Source: Sphingobium sp. SCG-1 (GTDB lineage Bacteria; Pseudomonadota; Alphaproteobacteria; Sphingomonadales; Sphingomonadaceae). From it: 64,000 bases of DNA. A program made the position numbers and the translations under genes. The notes beneath the pieces are model-generated. The model was given only the letters and a program-made list of their open reading frames with translations. It did not search any database and was not told the origin of the DNA. The stretch covers positions 868,001-932,000 of the forward strand of contig NZ_CP026372.1 in assembly GCF_002953135.1 (NCBI RefSeq), read 5' to 3'. Positions 16,588-25,723 of the stretch are shown here, in pieces; within the stretch, counting starts at the first letter, position 1, and each line of letters begins with the position of its first letter.

Positions 16588-17763
16588 ATGACCATCGCTA
16601 ACGAAGCATCATCGGCTCTGATGAACGGAACGGTGACGTCCAGCGCCGCGCCGTCGCGTGGCGGCGCAAGCAAGGCGCGCGCGCGGGAGTTCAATGCAGC
16701 GGCGCATGGATTGCGCGGTCTCGCCGCCATGATGGTGCTCGTCGCGCACATCCTGGGCGGCACGGCGAAGCATATCTACGCTGACAACCTCACTTATGTG
16801 GAGGCCGTCAAAGCGCCTTGGTATCTTGGCACGTTCGGGGTCGAGTTGTTCTTCGTCATCAGCGGCTTCGTGATCCTGCCCAGCGCCATGCGATACGCGC
16901 CGCGCGAGTTTGCGCTGCGGCGGTTCCTGCGACTCTATCCGCTGTTCTTCGTGCTGTCCCTGCTGTTCGTGGCGCTGAACGCCGTCACCAACGCCTATCC
17001 CGCCATCAACACCTTCCAGAGCATCGTGTCCGGCCTGCTGTTCCTCAACCTCTTCACCGGGACCGAGCAACTGACGCCTAATGCCTGGAGCCTGACCTAC
17101 GAGGTCATGTTCTACATATTGATGTTCGCCATCGTGCATTTCGCGGTGCAACGGCGGCAGCTTTGGCAGGGAGGCGTAGCGGTCGCCGCCGGTCTCGCCT
17201 TCCTGATCGCCTTTCCCATCGCGATCTACTTCGTCCTTGGCGCGCTCATCCGCGTCGTAAGTCAGCGGGAATGGCGCGCGCCGGTCCCTCCAAAACTGCT
17301 CGAAGCGGTAAGTCTGATCCTGATGATCGGTTTCGCAAGTCAGGGACATTTCGAATATCTCTGGAGCGATTTCCGCAATCCGGTGGTCGTGCCCATCATC
17401 ATTGCGACGGCCTGCTATTTCTATTTCGCCGTCCTGCCCGGCAGCCTTACCGCCGTGGCGCTGGACAATCGCGCGATGCGCTATCTCGGAACAGTCAGCT
17501 ATAGCCTGTATCTGGTTCACCCCTACACCTATTTCCTGGCGCGCTGGGTCTTCGACCGCCTGGGGCTGTTCACGGATTCGGTGGGACTTTCGATCGCACT
17601 TTTCGGTAGCGTGGTGATAGTGCTGACGCTTCCGATCACGCATCTCATCCATGTGACGCTTGAACTTGGGCCATATCAACGGGTGTTCCGTCAGGGAGTC
17701 TATCGGGAGAAACCGTCCCAGGCACCAACGGCCCACGGGTTAGCGCGGGCGCACCCGACATGA
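16588..17763 (+). CDS. Acyltransferase family 3 (OafA/YrhL-like) membrane protein
   Basis: A 391-residue protein with ten or so membrane segments after a ~40-residue polar N-terminus. Diagnostic features are GLRGLAAMMVLVAH (catalytic His region near residue 52), FGVELFFVISGFVI, and the RRFLRLYPLF arginine motif. Family 3 acyltransferases put O-acetyl or other acyl groups on surface polysaccharides across the membrane. The start ATG 16588 follows AGGGGGG; the open frame runs upstream to 16075 only as antisense to the GT-C gene. The end overlaps the next gene by ATGA. Confidence 0.9.
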   Translation: MTIANEASSALMNGTVTSSAAPSRGGASKARAREFNAAAHGLRGLAAMMVLVAHILGGTAKHIYADNLTYVEAVKAPWYLGTFGVELFFVISGFVILPSAMRYAPREFALRRFLRLYPLFFVLSLLFVALNAVTNAYPAINTFQSIVSGLLFLNLFTGTEQLTPNAWSLTYEVMFYILMFAIVHFAVQRRQLWQGGVAVAAGLAFLIAFPIAIYFVLGALIRVVSQREWRAPVPPKLLEAVSLILMIGFASQGHFEYLWSDFRNPVVVPIIIATACYFYFAVLPGSLTAVALDNRAMRYLGTVSYSLYLVHPYTYFLARWVFDRLGLFTDSVGLSIALFGSVVIVLTLPITHLIHVTLELGPYQRVFRQGVYREKPSQAPTAHGLARAHPT

Positions 17764-19064
17764 TCGCCGTCGCGCCCGGCAGGCAGTTGTCCTATGTCCA
17801 AACGGACATTCGCGCGCCCATGCTCATCATGGTCGCAATCTTCCTCGCCCCCTATCTTTCGTGGCGGCCCTCGCTCGATATCCTGTTCACGATCAGCGAC
17901 GCGTGCTTCATGCTGGGTGCGGTGCAACTGGTCATGCGGCAGCGCCTTCCGCTTCAGCCCTTCGGCGTCCTTTCGCCGGTCTGGCTGGCGGGGTTCGTGG
18001 CGATGATGGCGGGCTTATTGGTCAGTTCGCTGTTCGGCAACGATCCGACGCGCTGGCCGGTCGTGGCGCTGCAATACAGCTTTGCTTGGGTGGTGCTGCC
18101 CTTTCTGCTGATGGGGCATGGCAATATCGAGACGCACAGGCTTGCGCGGGGGCTGCTGACTGGCGTCGTGCTGATGGAGCTGGTCGGCATTATCGTCTAT
18201 TTCAGTTTCCAGGGGTCGTTCGAACAGGCGCGCACGATCCTGGGGCTGGATTTCATTTCCGGAAGCGGCAGGCTGGGCGTGTTCGTCACCGATGCCAACT
18301 GGAACGGCGCGACCGTCGCCATGGCGCTCCCCTTCACCTTCTATCTCCGCGCGCGCAGGATGATTGCCGCATGGCAGGCGATCTTCGCAAGCATAGTCCT
18401 GCTGTTCGCGCTGATGCTGACCGCTTCCGTGACGGCTTTCGGCAGTGCCGTGGCCGCGATGATCCTGTTCGTGCTGGCGGGCGGCGTCCGTCCCAAGCTC
18501 TACACGTTCATCGCGCTCGCCGCCGTCAGCCTTCTGCTTGCCCCCAGCGAATACGGAATGCCCAGCATCTTCCAGAAGCGCGTGGCGAGCGCGCTGGAAA
18601 GCGGCAATATCTCGCAGGCGGGTACGTTCAAGGGGCGGGTGGCGCTGATGGACAGCGCGTGGCACCGCGTGGGCGATCACATGGTGCTGGGTGTCGGCGT
18701 GGATCAGGACCGCGTGGTGAACGGGCAGGGCGCCCCGGTGCACAACATGTATCTTCTGCTCTGGGTCGAGGGCGGCTTCATAGCGCTGGCCGGGTGGATC
18801 ACGATGATGAGCATCTTTCTGGTCATGGCTTTTGCGGCGCTGCGGCGCGACCGGCTGGCAGGAGCGCTTGCCCTGTCGGTATTCGCGACATTTCTTCTCT
18901 TCTCCACCGCCAGCCCGCACATGTACGCCCGGCTATGGGCAGTGCCTGTCATTCTGGCCCTTGCGATCGCGCAGAATGCTGGCGCGCCGCTCACCATGCG
19001 GCTGACGCTGCGGCAGCGCTATACGCCTGCACGACTACGCCGCCTCGAACGTGCGCGCGGCTGA
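17760..19064 (+). CDS. O-antigen ligase/Wzy-type polysaccharide polymerase-like protein
   Basis: A 434-residue protein with about eleven membrane segments. A large periplasmic loop (residues ~260-330) carries GTFKGRVALMDSAW and then GVGVDQ and HNMYLLLWVEGG. This is the Wzy_C/O-antigen-ligase pattern in which the loop positions the lipid-linked substrates. Within an operon holding an acyltransferase and export genes, polymerisation of the repeat unit is the likely role; a ligase cannot be excluded because sequence alone rarely separates the two. It starts in an ATGA overlap with the acyltransferase and is followed after nine bases by the lyase-like gene. Confidence 0.82.
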   Translation: MIAVAPGRQLSYVQTDIRAPMLIMVAIFLAPYLSWRPSLDILFTISDACFMLGAVQLVMRQRLPLQPFGVLSPVWLAGFVAMMAGLLVSSLFGNDPTRWPVVALQYSFAWVVLPFLLMGHGNIETHRLARGLLTGVVLMELVGIIVYFSFQGSFEQARTILGLDFISGSGRLGVFVTDANWNGATVAMALPFTFYLRARRMIAAWQAIFASIVLLFALMLTASVTAFGSAVAAMILFVLAGGVRPKLYTFIALAAVSLLLAPSEYGMPSIFQKRVASALESGNISQAGTFKGRVALMDSAWHRVGDHMVLGVGVDQDRVVNGQGAPVHNMYLLLWVEGGFIALAGWITMMSIFLVMAFAALRRDRLAGALALSVFATFLLFSTASPHMYARLWAVPVILALAIAQNAGAPLTMRLTLRQRYTPARLRRLERARG

Positions 19065-19073
19065 GCCGAGACC

Positions 19074-20918
19074 ATGGCGACGCGTAGCCGAAGGCCGCGA
19101 AGGGAGCCATGGGCGCTTGCCATGGTGATGCTGGCAGGCGTCGCCGCAGCGGTAGCAGCGCTGCTGTCCGGCACCTTACCCTTCAGAGGCGGCGCTGAAA
19201 ATGCGCGCGCATCCCTCGCTGCCGAATGCGATCATGTCGATACGTCTCCATCTGGACAAAAGGCGTTCGCCACTGCCGAGGGGTTCGGTCGGTTCGCGCG
19301 GGGAGGGCGCGGCGGGATCGTCATTCCTGTGACGACGCTCTCCGACACTGGGGAGGGATCGCTCCGCGCCTGCGCCGAGGCTTCGGGGCCGCGCACCTGC
19401 GTTTTTCGGGTCAGCGGCACGATAGCGGTAGATGACTGGATCAGCGTCAAGCATCCCTATCTCACCATTGCGGGACAGACTTCGCCGGGCGGCATCGCGA
19501 TCCGTATCCGCAACTCGCCCAACGCGCCGATGCTGGTCCAGACGCATGATGTCGTGATCCGTCACTTGCGGCTGCGCCCCGGCCCTTCGACGCGGTCATC
19601 GGATAATGTCGACACGATCCAGATCAGTGGCGGCGCGCATGACGTGATACTCGATCATGTCTCCACGTCTTGGCCTACCGACGAAGGCATCAACATCGTC
19701 GGGTCCGGCGAGAAACCCAGCAAGTGCGGCGAGACGCGGGACATCTCCGTGCAATGGTCGATCCTGTCAGAGGGATTGAACCGTTCCAACCGCGAACCGC
19801 ACAGCCGGGGCACCTATTTCGGTTATGGCGCGCGCGACATCAGTTTCCATCATAATCTGATCGCCAGCAACGTGCGCCGCAATCCGCTCATCAACACGCG
19901 CGGGCAGTTCGATATGGTCAACAACGTCATCTACAATTCGCAGCGCTACAATGGCGAGTTCTATACGCGCTTCGGGGCGGTGGCGGCCAATGTGATCGGC
20001 AATGTCGCGATCCTCGGGCCGTCCTCGGAAAAGAACAGCCACCTCTACCTCGTGAACTATTTCCGCGACTATCCCGCCGACTTCGCCATATATCTGAAAG
20101 ACAATGTCGACCTTCACCGCCCCGCCAACCGGGGCGACGAGCGGTTGGTGCTGGAGCCGGGTGACTGGCGCTATGCCCGATCCGTGCCCACGGGCAAGCT
20201 TTCGCTCGGCACCGCCGCGATCACAGGACCGGGGCAGGCGTATCGCGATGTTCTGGCGTTTGCAGGCGCGACACGGCCGACGCGCGATGCCGTCGATCGC
20301 CGGGTTGCGAATGATGTCGCTACCTGCCGGGGCGCCATCATCGACGATCCCGCGCAGGTAGGCGGCTGGCCGACCCTCGCCGGGCCGCAGCCGCCCGCTG
20401 ACCATGACAATGACGGCATGGCCGATGAATGGGAAAAAGCACACGGCCTCTCTCCGGCTGATCCGGCAGACCGTAATCGCGGGGGCAAGGACGGGTTTAC
20501 GGCTCTGGAGCAATATCTGGGCGACCTCGCCGGCGATAATGACCCGCAACGTGCGGCGGCAGGCCCGGACCCGGACCCGACCTGCGGCTTCGCGGTGGCG
20601 CAGGCTCCCCCGCTCCCCGAAGTGACGATCCGGGCAGAACCCGACAGCGCCGCGCAAGGGGAGCAGGTGCGCCTCGTCTGGCAGGGCAGGCACATCCAAT
20701 CATGCAAGCTTGAGGGCAAGGCGGTGCCCGAAAGCGGCACGATGCCGGTCTACCCGCTTCGCGCCACGACCTACTTGATACTGTGCACAGGAGCGGGCGG
20801 AGGGGACGCTATGGACTCAGTCGTAGTCCGCTGGCGCGGTCTCGCGGTGAGTGAAGAACCGCCGCCAGGTAAAAAGAAGCAGTCTCAGCCCAATGGACTG
20901 AAGGCACTATACCAATGA
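19074..20918 (+). CDS. Secreted pectate-lyase-like beta-helix protein
   Basis: A 614-residue protein. A basic N-terminus and hydrophobic stretch (residues ~13-33) form a signal peptide or anchor. The body (residues ~55-400) is a right-handed parallel beta-helix of the PL1 pectate-lyase type: AEGFGRFARGGRGG, CVFRVSGTI, YLTIAGQTSPGGI, VVIRHLRLRPG, VDTIQISGG, DHVSTSWPTDEG. A short Ca-binding DxDxDG segment follows (DHDNDGMADEWE, residues ~443-455), then a small Ig-like C-terminal domain with CKLEGKAVP. PL1 enzymes cleave 1,4-linked uronans by beta-elimination. Lying directly behind the polymerase, it more likely trims or releases the cell's own polymer than degrades plant pectin. Catalytic activity is not proven. 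Confidence 0.82.
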   Translation: MATRSRRPRREPWALAMVMLAGVAAAVAALLSGTLPFRGGAENARASLAAECDHVDTSPSGQKAFATAEGFGRFARGGRGGIVIPVTTLSDTGEGSLRACAEASGPRTCVFRVSGTIAVDDWISVKHPYLTIAGQTSPGGIAIRIRNSPNAPMLVQTHDVVIRHLRLRPGPSTRSSDNVDTIQISGGAHDVILDHVSTSWPTDEGINIVGSGEKPSKCGETRDISVQWSILSEGLNRSNREPHSRGTYFGYGARDISFHHNLIASNVRRNPLINTRGQFDMVNNVIYNSQRYNGEFYTRFGAVAANVIGNVAILGPSSEKNSHLYLVNYFRDYPADFAIYLKDNVDLHRPANRGDERLVLEPGDWRYARSVPTGKLSLGTAAITGPGQAYRDVLAFAGATRPTRDAVDRRVANDVATCRGAIIDDPAQVGGWPTLAGPQPPADHDNDGMADEWEKAHGLSPADPADRNRGGKDGFTALEQYLGDLAGDNDPQRAAAGPDPDPTCGFAVAQAPPLPEVTIRAEPDSAAQGEQVRLVWQGRHIQSCKLEGKAVPESGTMPVYPLRATTYLILCTGAGGGDAMDSVVVRWRGLAVSEEPPPGKKKQSQPNGLKALYQ

Positions 20919-21025
20919 GGGACTGGGGACCGGAATGGTCTATTCCGCAAGGTTCTGCCCCAGCGTAACCTGTCGTGTGGCGCGTGATCGGTACGTCACG
21001 AAATGGGCGACGAGGGGACGAACGA

Positions 21026-24000
21026 ATGGCGGGCGGGGCTTATACATCGGGTTCGGGCGAATGGCGCGTCAACACCAAGACATCGGGCGTGCAGACAGAC
21101 TCGAGCATGACCGCGCTTGCATCGGGCGGGTTCGTCATCTGCTGGACCGATGCGACGGCCGATGGCAGCGGTTCGGGCGTCAAGGCGCAGCTTTACGATG
21201 CGAACGGTGTGGCCGTGGGCGGCGAGTTCCTGGTCAACTCCACCACCCTCAACGCGCAGGATCAAGCCTCCGTCACCGGACTAGCCTCGGGCGGGTTCGT
21301 CGTCACCTGGACCGACAATAGCGGGACTGGGCCGGACGCCGACAAGAACGGCATCAAGGCGCAGCTTTACGACGCGAACGGCGCGGCAGTCGGCGGCGAA
21401 TTTCTCGTCAACACCACCACGCAGCTTGGCCAGTCTAATTCGGTGACGACAAGCCTCGCCTCGGGCGGTTTCGTCATAAGCTGGGTCGATGCCAGCGCGA
21501 CCGCGCCCGATGCCAAGGGCACGGGCGTCCGCGCGCAGATCTATAACGCAGCCGGAGCCAAGGTCGGCGGCGAGTTCCTCATCAACAGCACGATCACCGG
21601 CAGCCAGCAATTTCCGGCCATTGCGGGCACTGCGTCCGGCGGCTTCGTCGCGACATGGGTGGATGGCAGCGGCCTTGGCGGCGACAGCACCGCGCCCAGC
21701 ATCAAGGGGCAGATGTTCTCCGCGACGGGGGGCAAGATCGGCGGCGAGTTTCTGGTGAACACGGCGACGGCCTCCAGCCAGGATCAGCCCGTCATCACCG
21801 CGCTCAACAATGGCGGCTTTGTCATAGTCTGGCGCGACATGTCGCAGCAGGGCGACACCAGTGCGGCAGGTGTGAAGGCACAAGTCTACAATGCGGCGGG
21901 CGCCCGCGTCGGCGGCGAATTGCTGGTCAACAGCACGACTTTCAATTCGCAGGATCAGCCGTCCGTCACCGCGACGTTCGACGGCGGCTTCGCGGTAAGC
22001 TGGCGTGACAACAGTAACCTGTCCACCGACGCCAGCGGCTTCGGCATAAAGACGCAGATTTTTGACGCAGCAGGCAACAAGCTGGGCGGCGAGTTTCAGG
22101 TCAACGGGATCACGAGCGGCAATCAGGAAATGCCCTCCATCATCGCGCTTGCGTCCGGCGCGCTGGTCGTGAGCTGGACTGACTATAGCGGGCAGAGCGG
22201 CGACACGGACGGATCGATCAAGGCGCGCATATTGATGCCGACATCGGCCCCGATCGGCAACGTTGCGATATCCAACACGATCATCTCCGAGACCGCCGTC
22301 GAGAACACGACCGTCGCCAGCATGAGCGCGACAGGAGCACTTAACGCCACCTACAGCTATCAGATCATCGACGACTCGACTGATGGCGCATTCGCTATCC
22401 AGGGCGACAAGCTTGTGGTGAGCGATAGCCTTTTGCTGGATTACGAGACCGCGCCCGACGCGACCATCATCCTGCGCGCCACTGACACCTTCGGCAATAG
22501 CCTGGACAAGGTCATCAACCTCTCGCTCACCAATTCGGCGAACGAGAAGCGCTATGCCGGTGGGTCGGAATTGCTGGCGGAGACGGCCATCAACGCAAAC
22601 CAGCAGCAAGCCGCCGTCACGGGGCTCAGCAACGGGCGCTATGTCCTCATCTGGAGCGACGGTAGCACGCAGGGCGGCGACGCGAGGAGCTATGGCATTA
22701 AGGGGCAGATCGTCAGCGCCAGCGGCGCAAAGATCGGCGGCGAGTTTCTGGTCAACAGCCAGACGTTGAACAGCCAGGACAGCCCGGTCACAGCGGCGCT
22801 GCCTTCGGGCGGGTTCGTCGTCAGTTGGATGGACTCCAGCCTGCTTGGCGGCGACGCGTCCGTTTCCTCTATCAAGGCGCAACTATACGATGCGAGCGGG
22901 GCGGCGGTCGGCGCCGAGTTGCTCGTCAACACCTCCACTGTCAGTGCGCAGCGCACGCCCGCCATCGCCGTGCTGGCTTCGGGCGGGTTCGTCATCACAT
23001 GGGCGGACTTAAGCCTGCAAGGCGGCGACGCCAGCGGCAGCAGCGTCAAAGCCCAGCTATTCGATGCGAACGGCAACCGGACCGGCGGTGAGTTCCTGGT
23101 CAACAGCGTCACTGCCAACGCGCAGGATACGCCGGTGGTCGCCTCGCTCGTCTCAGGCGGCTTCGTGATAAGCTGGCATGACTCGAGCCTTGCCGGCGGC
23201 GACAGCAGCAAGGATTCGGTCAAGGCGCAAATCTACGACGCGGCCGGAGCCAAGCTAGGCGGCGAATTCCTGGTCAACACCGAAACCAACGGGAATCAGC
23301 AGCAGCAGGCGATTATCGGTCTCTCGAACGGCGGCTTCGTCATCGCCTGGGCCGACGCCAGCCTTCGCGGCGGCGATAATGATTATTATGGCATAAAGCT
23401 TCAGCTTTTCGATGCGAGCGGTGCGAAGGTTGGTGGCGAGAAACTCGTCAACACGACGACGCTCGCGGGGCAGATCGCGCCGACGCTTTCGGCGCTCGGT
23501 GACGGCGGCTTTGCTGTGAGTTGGTCGGATTACAGCGGCGCGGCGGCCGAAGGCGGGACGCCCGGCGTCAAGGCGCAGATCTTCGACGATCAGGGCAGCC
23601 GCATCGGTGCGGAATTCACCGTCAACACGCAGTCGCTCGGCCCGCAGGTCGATCCCGGCATCGCGGGCGGCAAGGATGGCGACTTCCTCGTCGCCTGGAC
23701 CGACTACAGCGCGCAGGGCGGCGATAATTCCGGCACTGCCGTCAAGTATAAGATCTTCAGCCCCCTGGGATCGCAAGGCGGGCCGCCTTCGCTCATTGCG
23801 AATCCGGATACCTTAAGCGGTCAGGAGGATCAGGCCAGCACCTTCCTGCGATCCAGTCTGCTGGCCAACGACGTCGATTCTGCGGGTCTGCCTATCAGCC
23901 TGACAGGCGTTTCGGCTATCTCGGGCGGCACGGTGTCGTTGAACGGGAGCGGCAACATCGTTTTCTCGCCCTTCGCCAATTTCAGTGGCGCGGCGCTGTT

Positions 24001-25549
24001 CAGCTATTCCATCGTCGATAGTGCAGGCGCCACCGCGACCGGGCGTGTCACCGTCAACGTCGCACCCGTGAACGATGCGCCGCTTGCGGCGAATGACAGC
24101 ATCAATGTCGGCGAGGACGGCTCCACTTTCTCGGTCAGCACGCTGCTCGCCAATGATGTGGACGTCGATCCGGGCGACGTACTGACGCTCCAGCCGCTTC
24201 CCGCCGCGACTGCCAGCGGCGCGGCGCTCTCCGTCACAAACGGCGTCGTCACCTACGCGCCCGGCACCATGTACCAGTCGCTGGCGGCAGGAGAGACGGC
24301 AACCGACAGCTTCAGCTACACGATCGCGGATTCGTCCGGCGTTCAGTCGAGTGCGGATGTTACAGTGACGGTCGTTGGGGCCAACGATGCCCCGACCACA
24401 CTGACGCTCACAGGCAATCGCGTGGACGAGAACGCCGCAAACGGCACAGTGGTCGGCACCTTCGCAGCCCAGGATGTCGATCACGCCGATGTACTGACAT
24501 ACAGCCTCACCAGCACCGCCAGCGGACGCTTCACGATCGATGCGGCGACGGGCGTCGTCACCGTGGCCAATGGCAACCTGTTGGATTTCGAAGCTGCCAG
24601 CAGCCACACTATCATCGGCCGCGCCACGGACACCACGGGTGCATTCGTGGAATCAACCGTCAACATCAGCCTCAACAATCTACCGGAACCCAAGAGCTAT
24701 ACGGGCGACAATGGCGTCAATGTCTTCACTGCGTCCACGAACGACCTGTGGACGATCAACGGCTTGGGCGGCAACGACATCTTGACCGGCAATGCCAGCG
24801 CCGACAGCATCTATGGCGGTGCTGGCAACGACACGCTCGACGGAGCCGGGGGTGCGGACACGCTCTATGGCGGCATCGGCAACGACATATTCTACATCGA
24901 CAACTTAGGCGACCGGATCGTCGAAGGAGTGGGGGAGGGGACCGACCTTGCCTACAGTCCGGTCGATTTCACCATGGAAGCCAATCTGGAGAAGCTGACT
25001 CAGACCGGCGCCGGCAACATCAGCGTGACCGGCAACGACTTCGCCAACACCTTGGTCGGCAACGATGCGAACAACAGCTTCTTCGGCGGCATTGGCGGCG
25101 ATCTCATCACGGGCATGGGCGGCAACGATCTGATCTATGGAGAAGCTGGGAACGATTTCCTTCAGGGCAATGACGGCAACGATCTGCTCGTCGGTGGTGC
25201 AGGATTGGACGAACTGACCGGCGGCGCGGGCGCGGACCGTTTCCTGTTCAACTCGCTCACTGTCTCGGCCGACCGCGATACCGTGAAGGACTTCGCCGCC
25301 AGCGAAGACCTGTTCGCCTTCGCGCAGTCGATATTCACGGCATTTGCGACGACACCGCTCGGCACTTTGCCGGGATCGGCGTTCTTCGCGGGGGCCGCAG
25401 CCCAGAACGCCGATCAGCGCGTCATCTACAGCAGCGCGACGGGCAATCTTTTCTACGATCCGGACGGCTCGGGTTCTGCGGCGATGGTGCAGGTCGCCTT
25501 CCTCAGCAACAAGCCCGTCCTCACCGCGCAGAACTTCACCATCGTTTAA
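21026..25549 (+). CDS. Large RTX-type secreted repeat protein (two seven-repeat blocks, cadherin/Ig-like domains, Ca-binding repeats)
   Basis: A 1507-residue protein without an N-terminal signal peptide, as expected for type I secretion. Domain order: seven ~56-residue repeats (residues ~10-405; core GGFVxxWxD, GVKAQxYDAxG, GGEFLVNxxT); a cadherin-like domain (~405-505); seven more repeats (~508-915); three cadherin/Ig-like domains with LLANDVD and APVNDAP signatures (~920-1245); RTX nonapeptides such as GGAGNDTLDG and GGNDLIYGEAGNDFLQGNDG (~1245-1405); then a C-terminal secretion region ending AQNFTIV. It is probably a surface or matrix adhesin binding the polysaccharide. ATG 21026 is preceded by GAGGGGACG. 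No type I transporter gene is in the window. Confidence 0.88.
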   Translation: MAGGAYTSGSGEWRVNTKTSGVQTDSSMTALASGGFVICWTDATADGSGSGVKAQLYDANGVAVGGEFLVNSTTLNAQDQASVTGLASGGFVVTWTDNSGTGPDADKNGIKAQLYDANGAAVGGEFLVNTTTQLGQSNSVTTSLASGGFVISWVDASATAPDAKGTGVRAQIYNAAGAKVGGEFLINSTITGSQQFPAIAGTASGGFVATWVDGSGLGGDSTAPSIKGQMFSATGGKIGGEFLVNTATASSQDQPVITALNNGGFVIVWRDMSQQGDTSAAGVKAQVYNAAGARVGGELLVNSTTFNSQDQPSVTATFDGGFAVSWRDNSNLSTDASGFGIKTQIFDAAGNKLGGEFQVNGITSGNQEMPSIIALASGALVVSWTDYSGQSGDTDGSIKARILMPTSAPIGNVAISNTIISETAVENTTVASMSATGALNATYSYQIIDDSTDGAFAIQGDKLVVSDSLLLDYETAPDATIILRATDTFGNSLDKVINLSLTNSANEKRYAGGSELLAETAINANQQQAAVTGLSNGRYVLIWSDGSTQGGDARSYGIKGQIVSASGAKIGGEFLVNSQTLNSQDSPVTAALPSGGFVVSWMDSSLLGGDASVSSIKAQLYDASGAAVGAELLVNTSTVSAQRTPAIAVLASGGFVITWADLSLQGGDASGSSVKAQLFDANGNRTGGEFLVNSVTANAQDTPVVASLVSGGFVISWHDSSLAGGDSSKDSVKAQIYDAAGAKLGGEFLVNTETNGNQQQQAIIGLSNGGFVIAWADASLRGGDNDYYGIKLQLFDASGAKVGGEKLVNTTTLAGQIAPTLSALGDGGFAVSWSDYSGAAAEGGTPGVKAQIFDDQGSRIGAEFTVNTQSLGPQVDPGIAGGKDGDFLVAWTDYSAQGGDNSGTAVKYKIFSPLGSQGGPPSLIANPDTLSGQEDQASTFLRSSLLANDVDSAGLPISLTGVSAISGGTVSLNGSGNIVFSPFANFSGAALFSYSIVDSAGATATGRVTVNVAPVNDAPLAANDSINVGEDGSTFSVSTLLANDVDVDPGDVLTLQPLPAATASGAALSVTNGVVTYAPGTMYQSLAAGETATDSFSYTIADSSGVQSSADVTVTVVGANDAPTTLTLTGNRVDENAANGTVVGTFAAQDVDHADVLTYSLTSTASGRFTIDAATGVVTVANGNLLDFEAASSHTIIGRATDTTGAFVESTVNISLNNLPEPKSYTGDNGVNVFTASTNDLWTINGLGGNDILTGNASADSIYGGAGNDTLDGAGGADTLYGGIGNDIFYIDNLGDRIVEGVGEGTDLAYSPVDFTMEANLEKLTQTGAGNISVTGNDFANTLVGNDANNSFFGGIGGDLITGMGGNDLIYGEAGNDFLQGNDGNDLLVGGAGLDELTGGAGADRFLFNSLTVSADRDTVKDFAASEDLFAFAQSIFTAFATTPLGTLPGSAFFAGAAAQNADQRVIYSSATGNLFYDPDGSGSAAMVQVAFLSNKPVLTAQNFTIV
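21041..22240 (+). repeat. Coding tandem repeat block 1: seven ~56-residue units
   Basis: Counting the strand motif GGFVxxW and variants gives seven copies (ASGGFVICW, ASGGFVVTW, ASGGFVISW, ASGGFVATW, NNGGFVIVW, DGGFAVSW, ASGALVVSW). Each is followed by KAQ-type and GGEFxVN-type strands. The copies are diverged, which suggests an old structural repeat rather than a recent expansion. Confidence 0.8.
22550..23775 (+). repeat. Coding tandem repeat block 2: seven ~56-residue units
   Basis: The same unit appears again seven times after a cadherin-like spacer (NGRYVLIW, GGFVVSW, GGFVITW, GGFVISW, GGFVIAW, GGFAVSW, DGDFLVAW). Most units carry a GGD insert (LLGGD, LQGGD, LAGGD, LRGGD) that is rarer in block 1. 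Confidence 0.8.
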
Positions 25550-25723
25550 CCCCAAAGGCGGAACGGGCCATCGAGATACCCCTTTAGGCAGGAGCGCGCC
25601 TAGCGGTGACGCCGGGGGTAATCCTTCTAAGCCACATCACTCTCCGGTGCGTCAGGGAACCGCTCCAGCCTTTCCGCTATGCTTGCGCTATCAGCGTAAG
25701 GCTCGGGCGGCGGAGAACAGGCG

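Noticed and set aside
17861..19087. A 408-codon plus-strand frame overlapping the polymerase gene in another frame
   Set aside because: Its translation is Arg/Gly-rich and featureless, while the other frame gives a regular multi-spanning membrane protein with Wzy_C motifs.
20923..20963. CTGGGG...CCCCAG arms between the lyase-like and RTX genes
   Set aside because: Only six pairs with a long loop and no T-tract; not strong enough to call a terminator.
21281..22882. A 533-codon open frame on the minus strand opposite the RTX repeats
   Set aside because: It mirrors the GC-rich repeat codons of the RTX gene, shows no recognisable domain, and has no ribosome-binding site. It is an antisense shadow.
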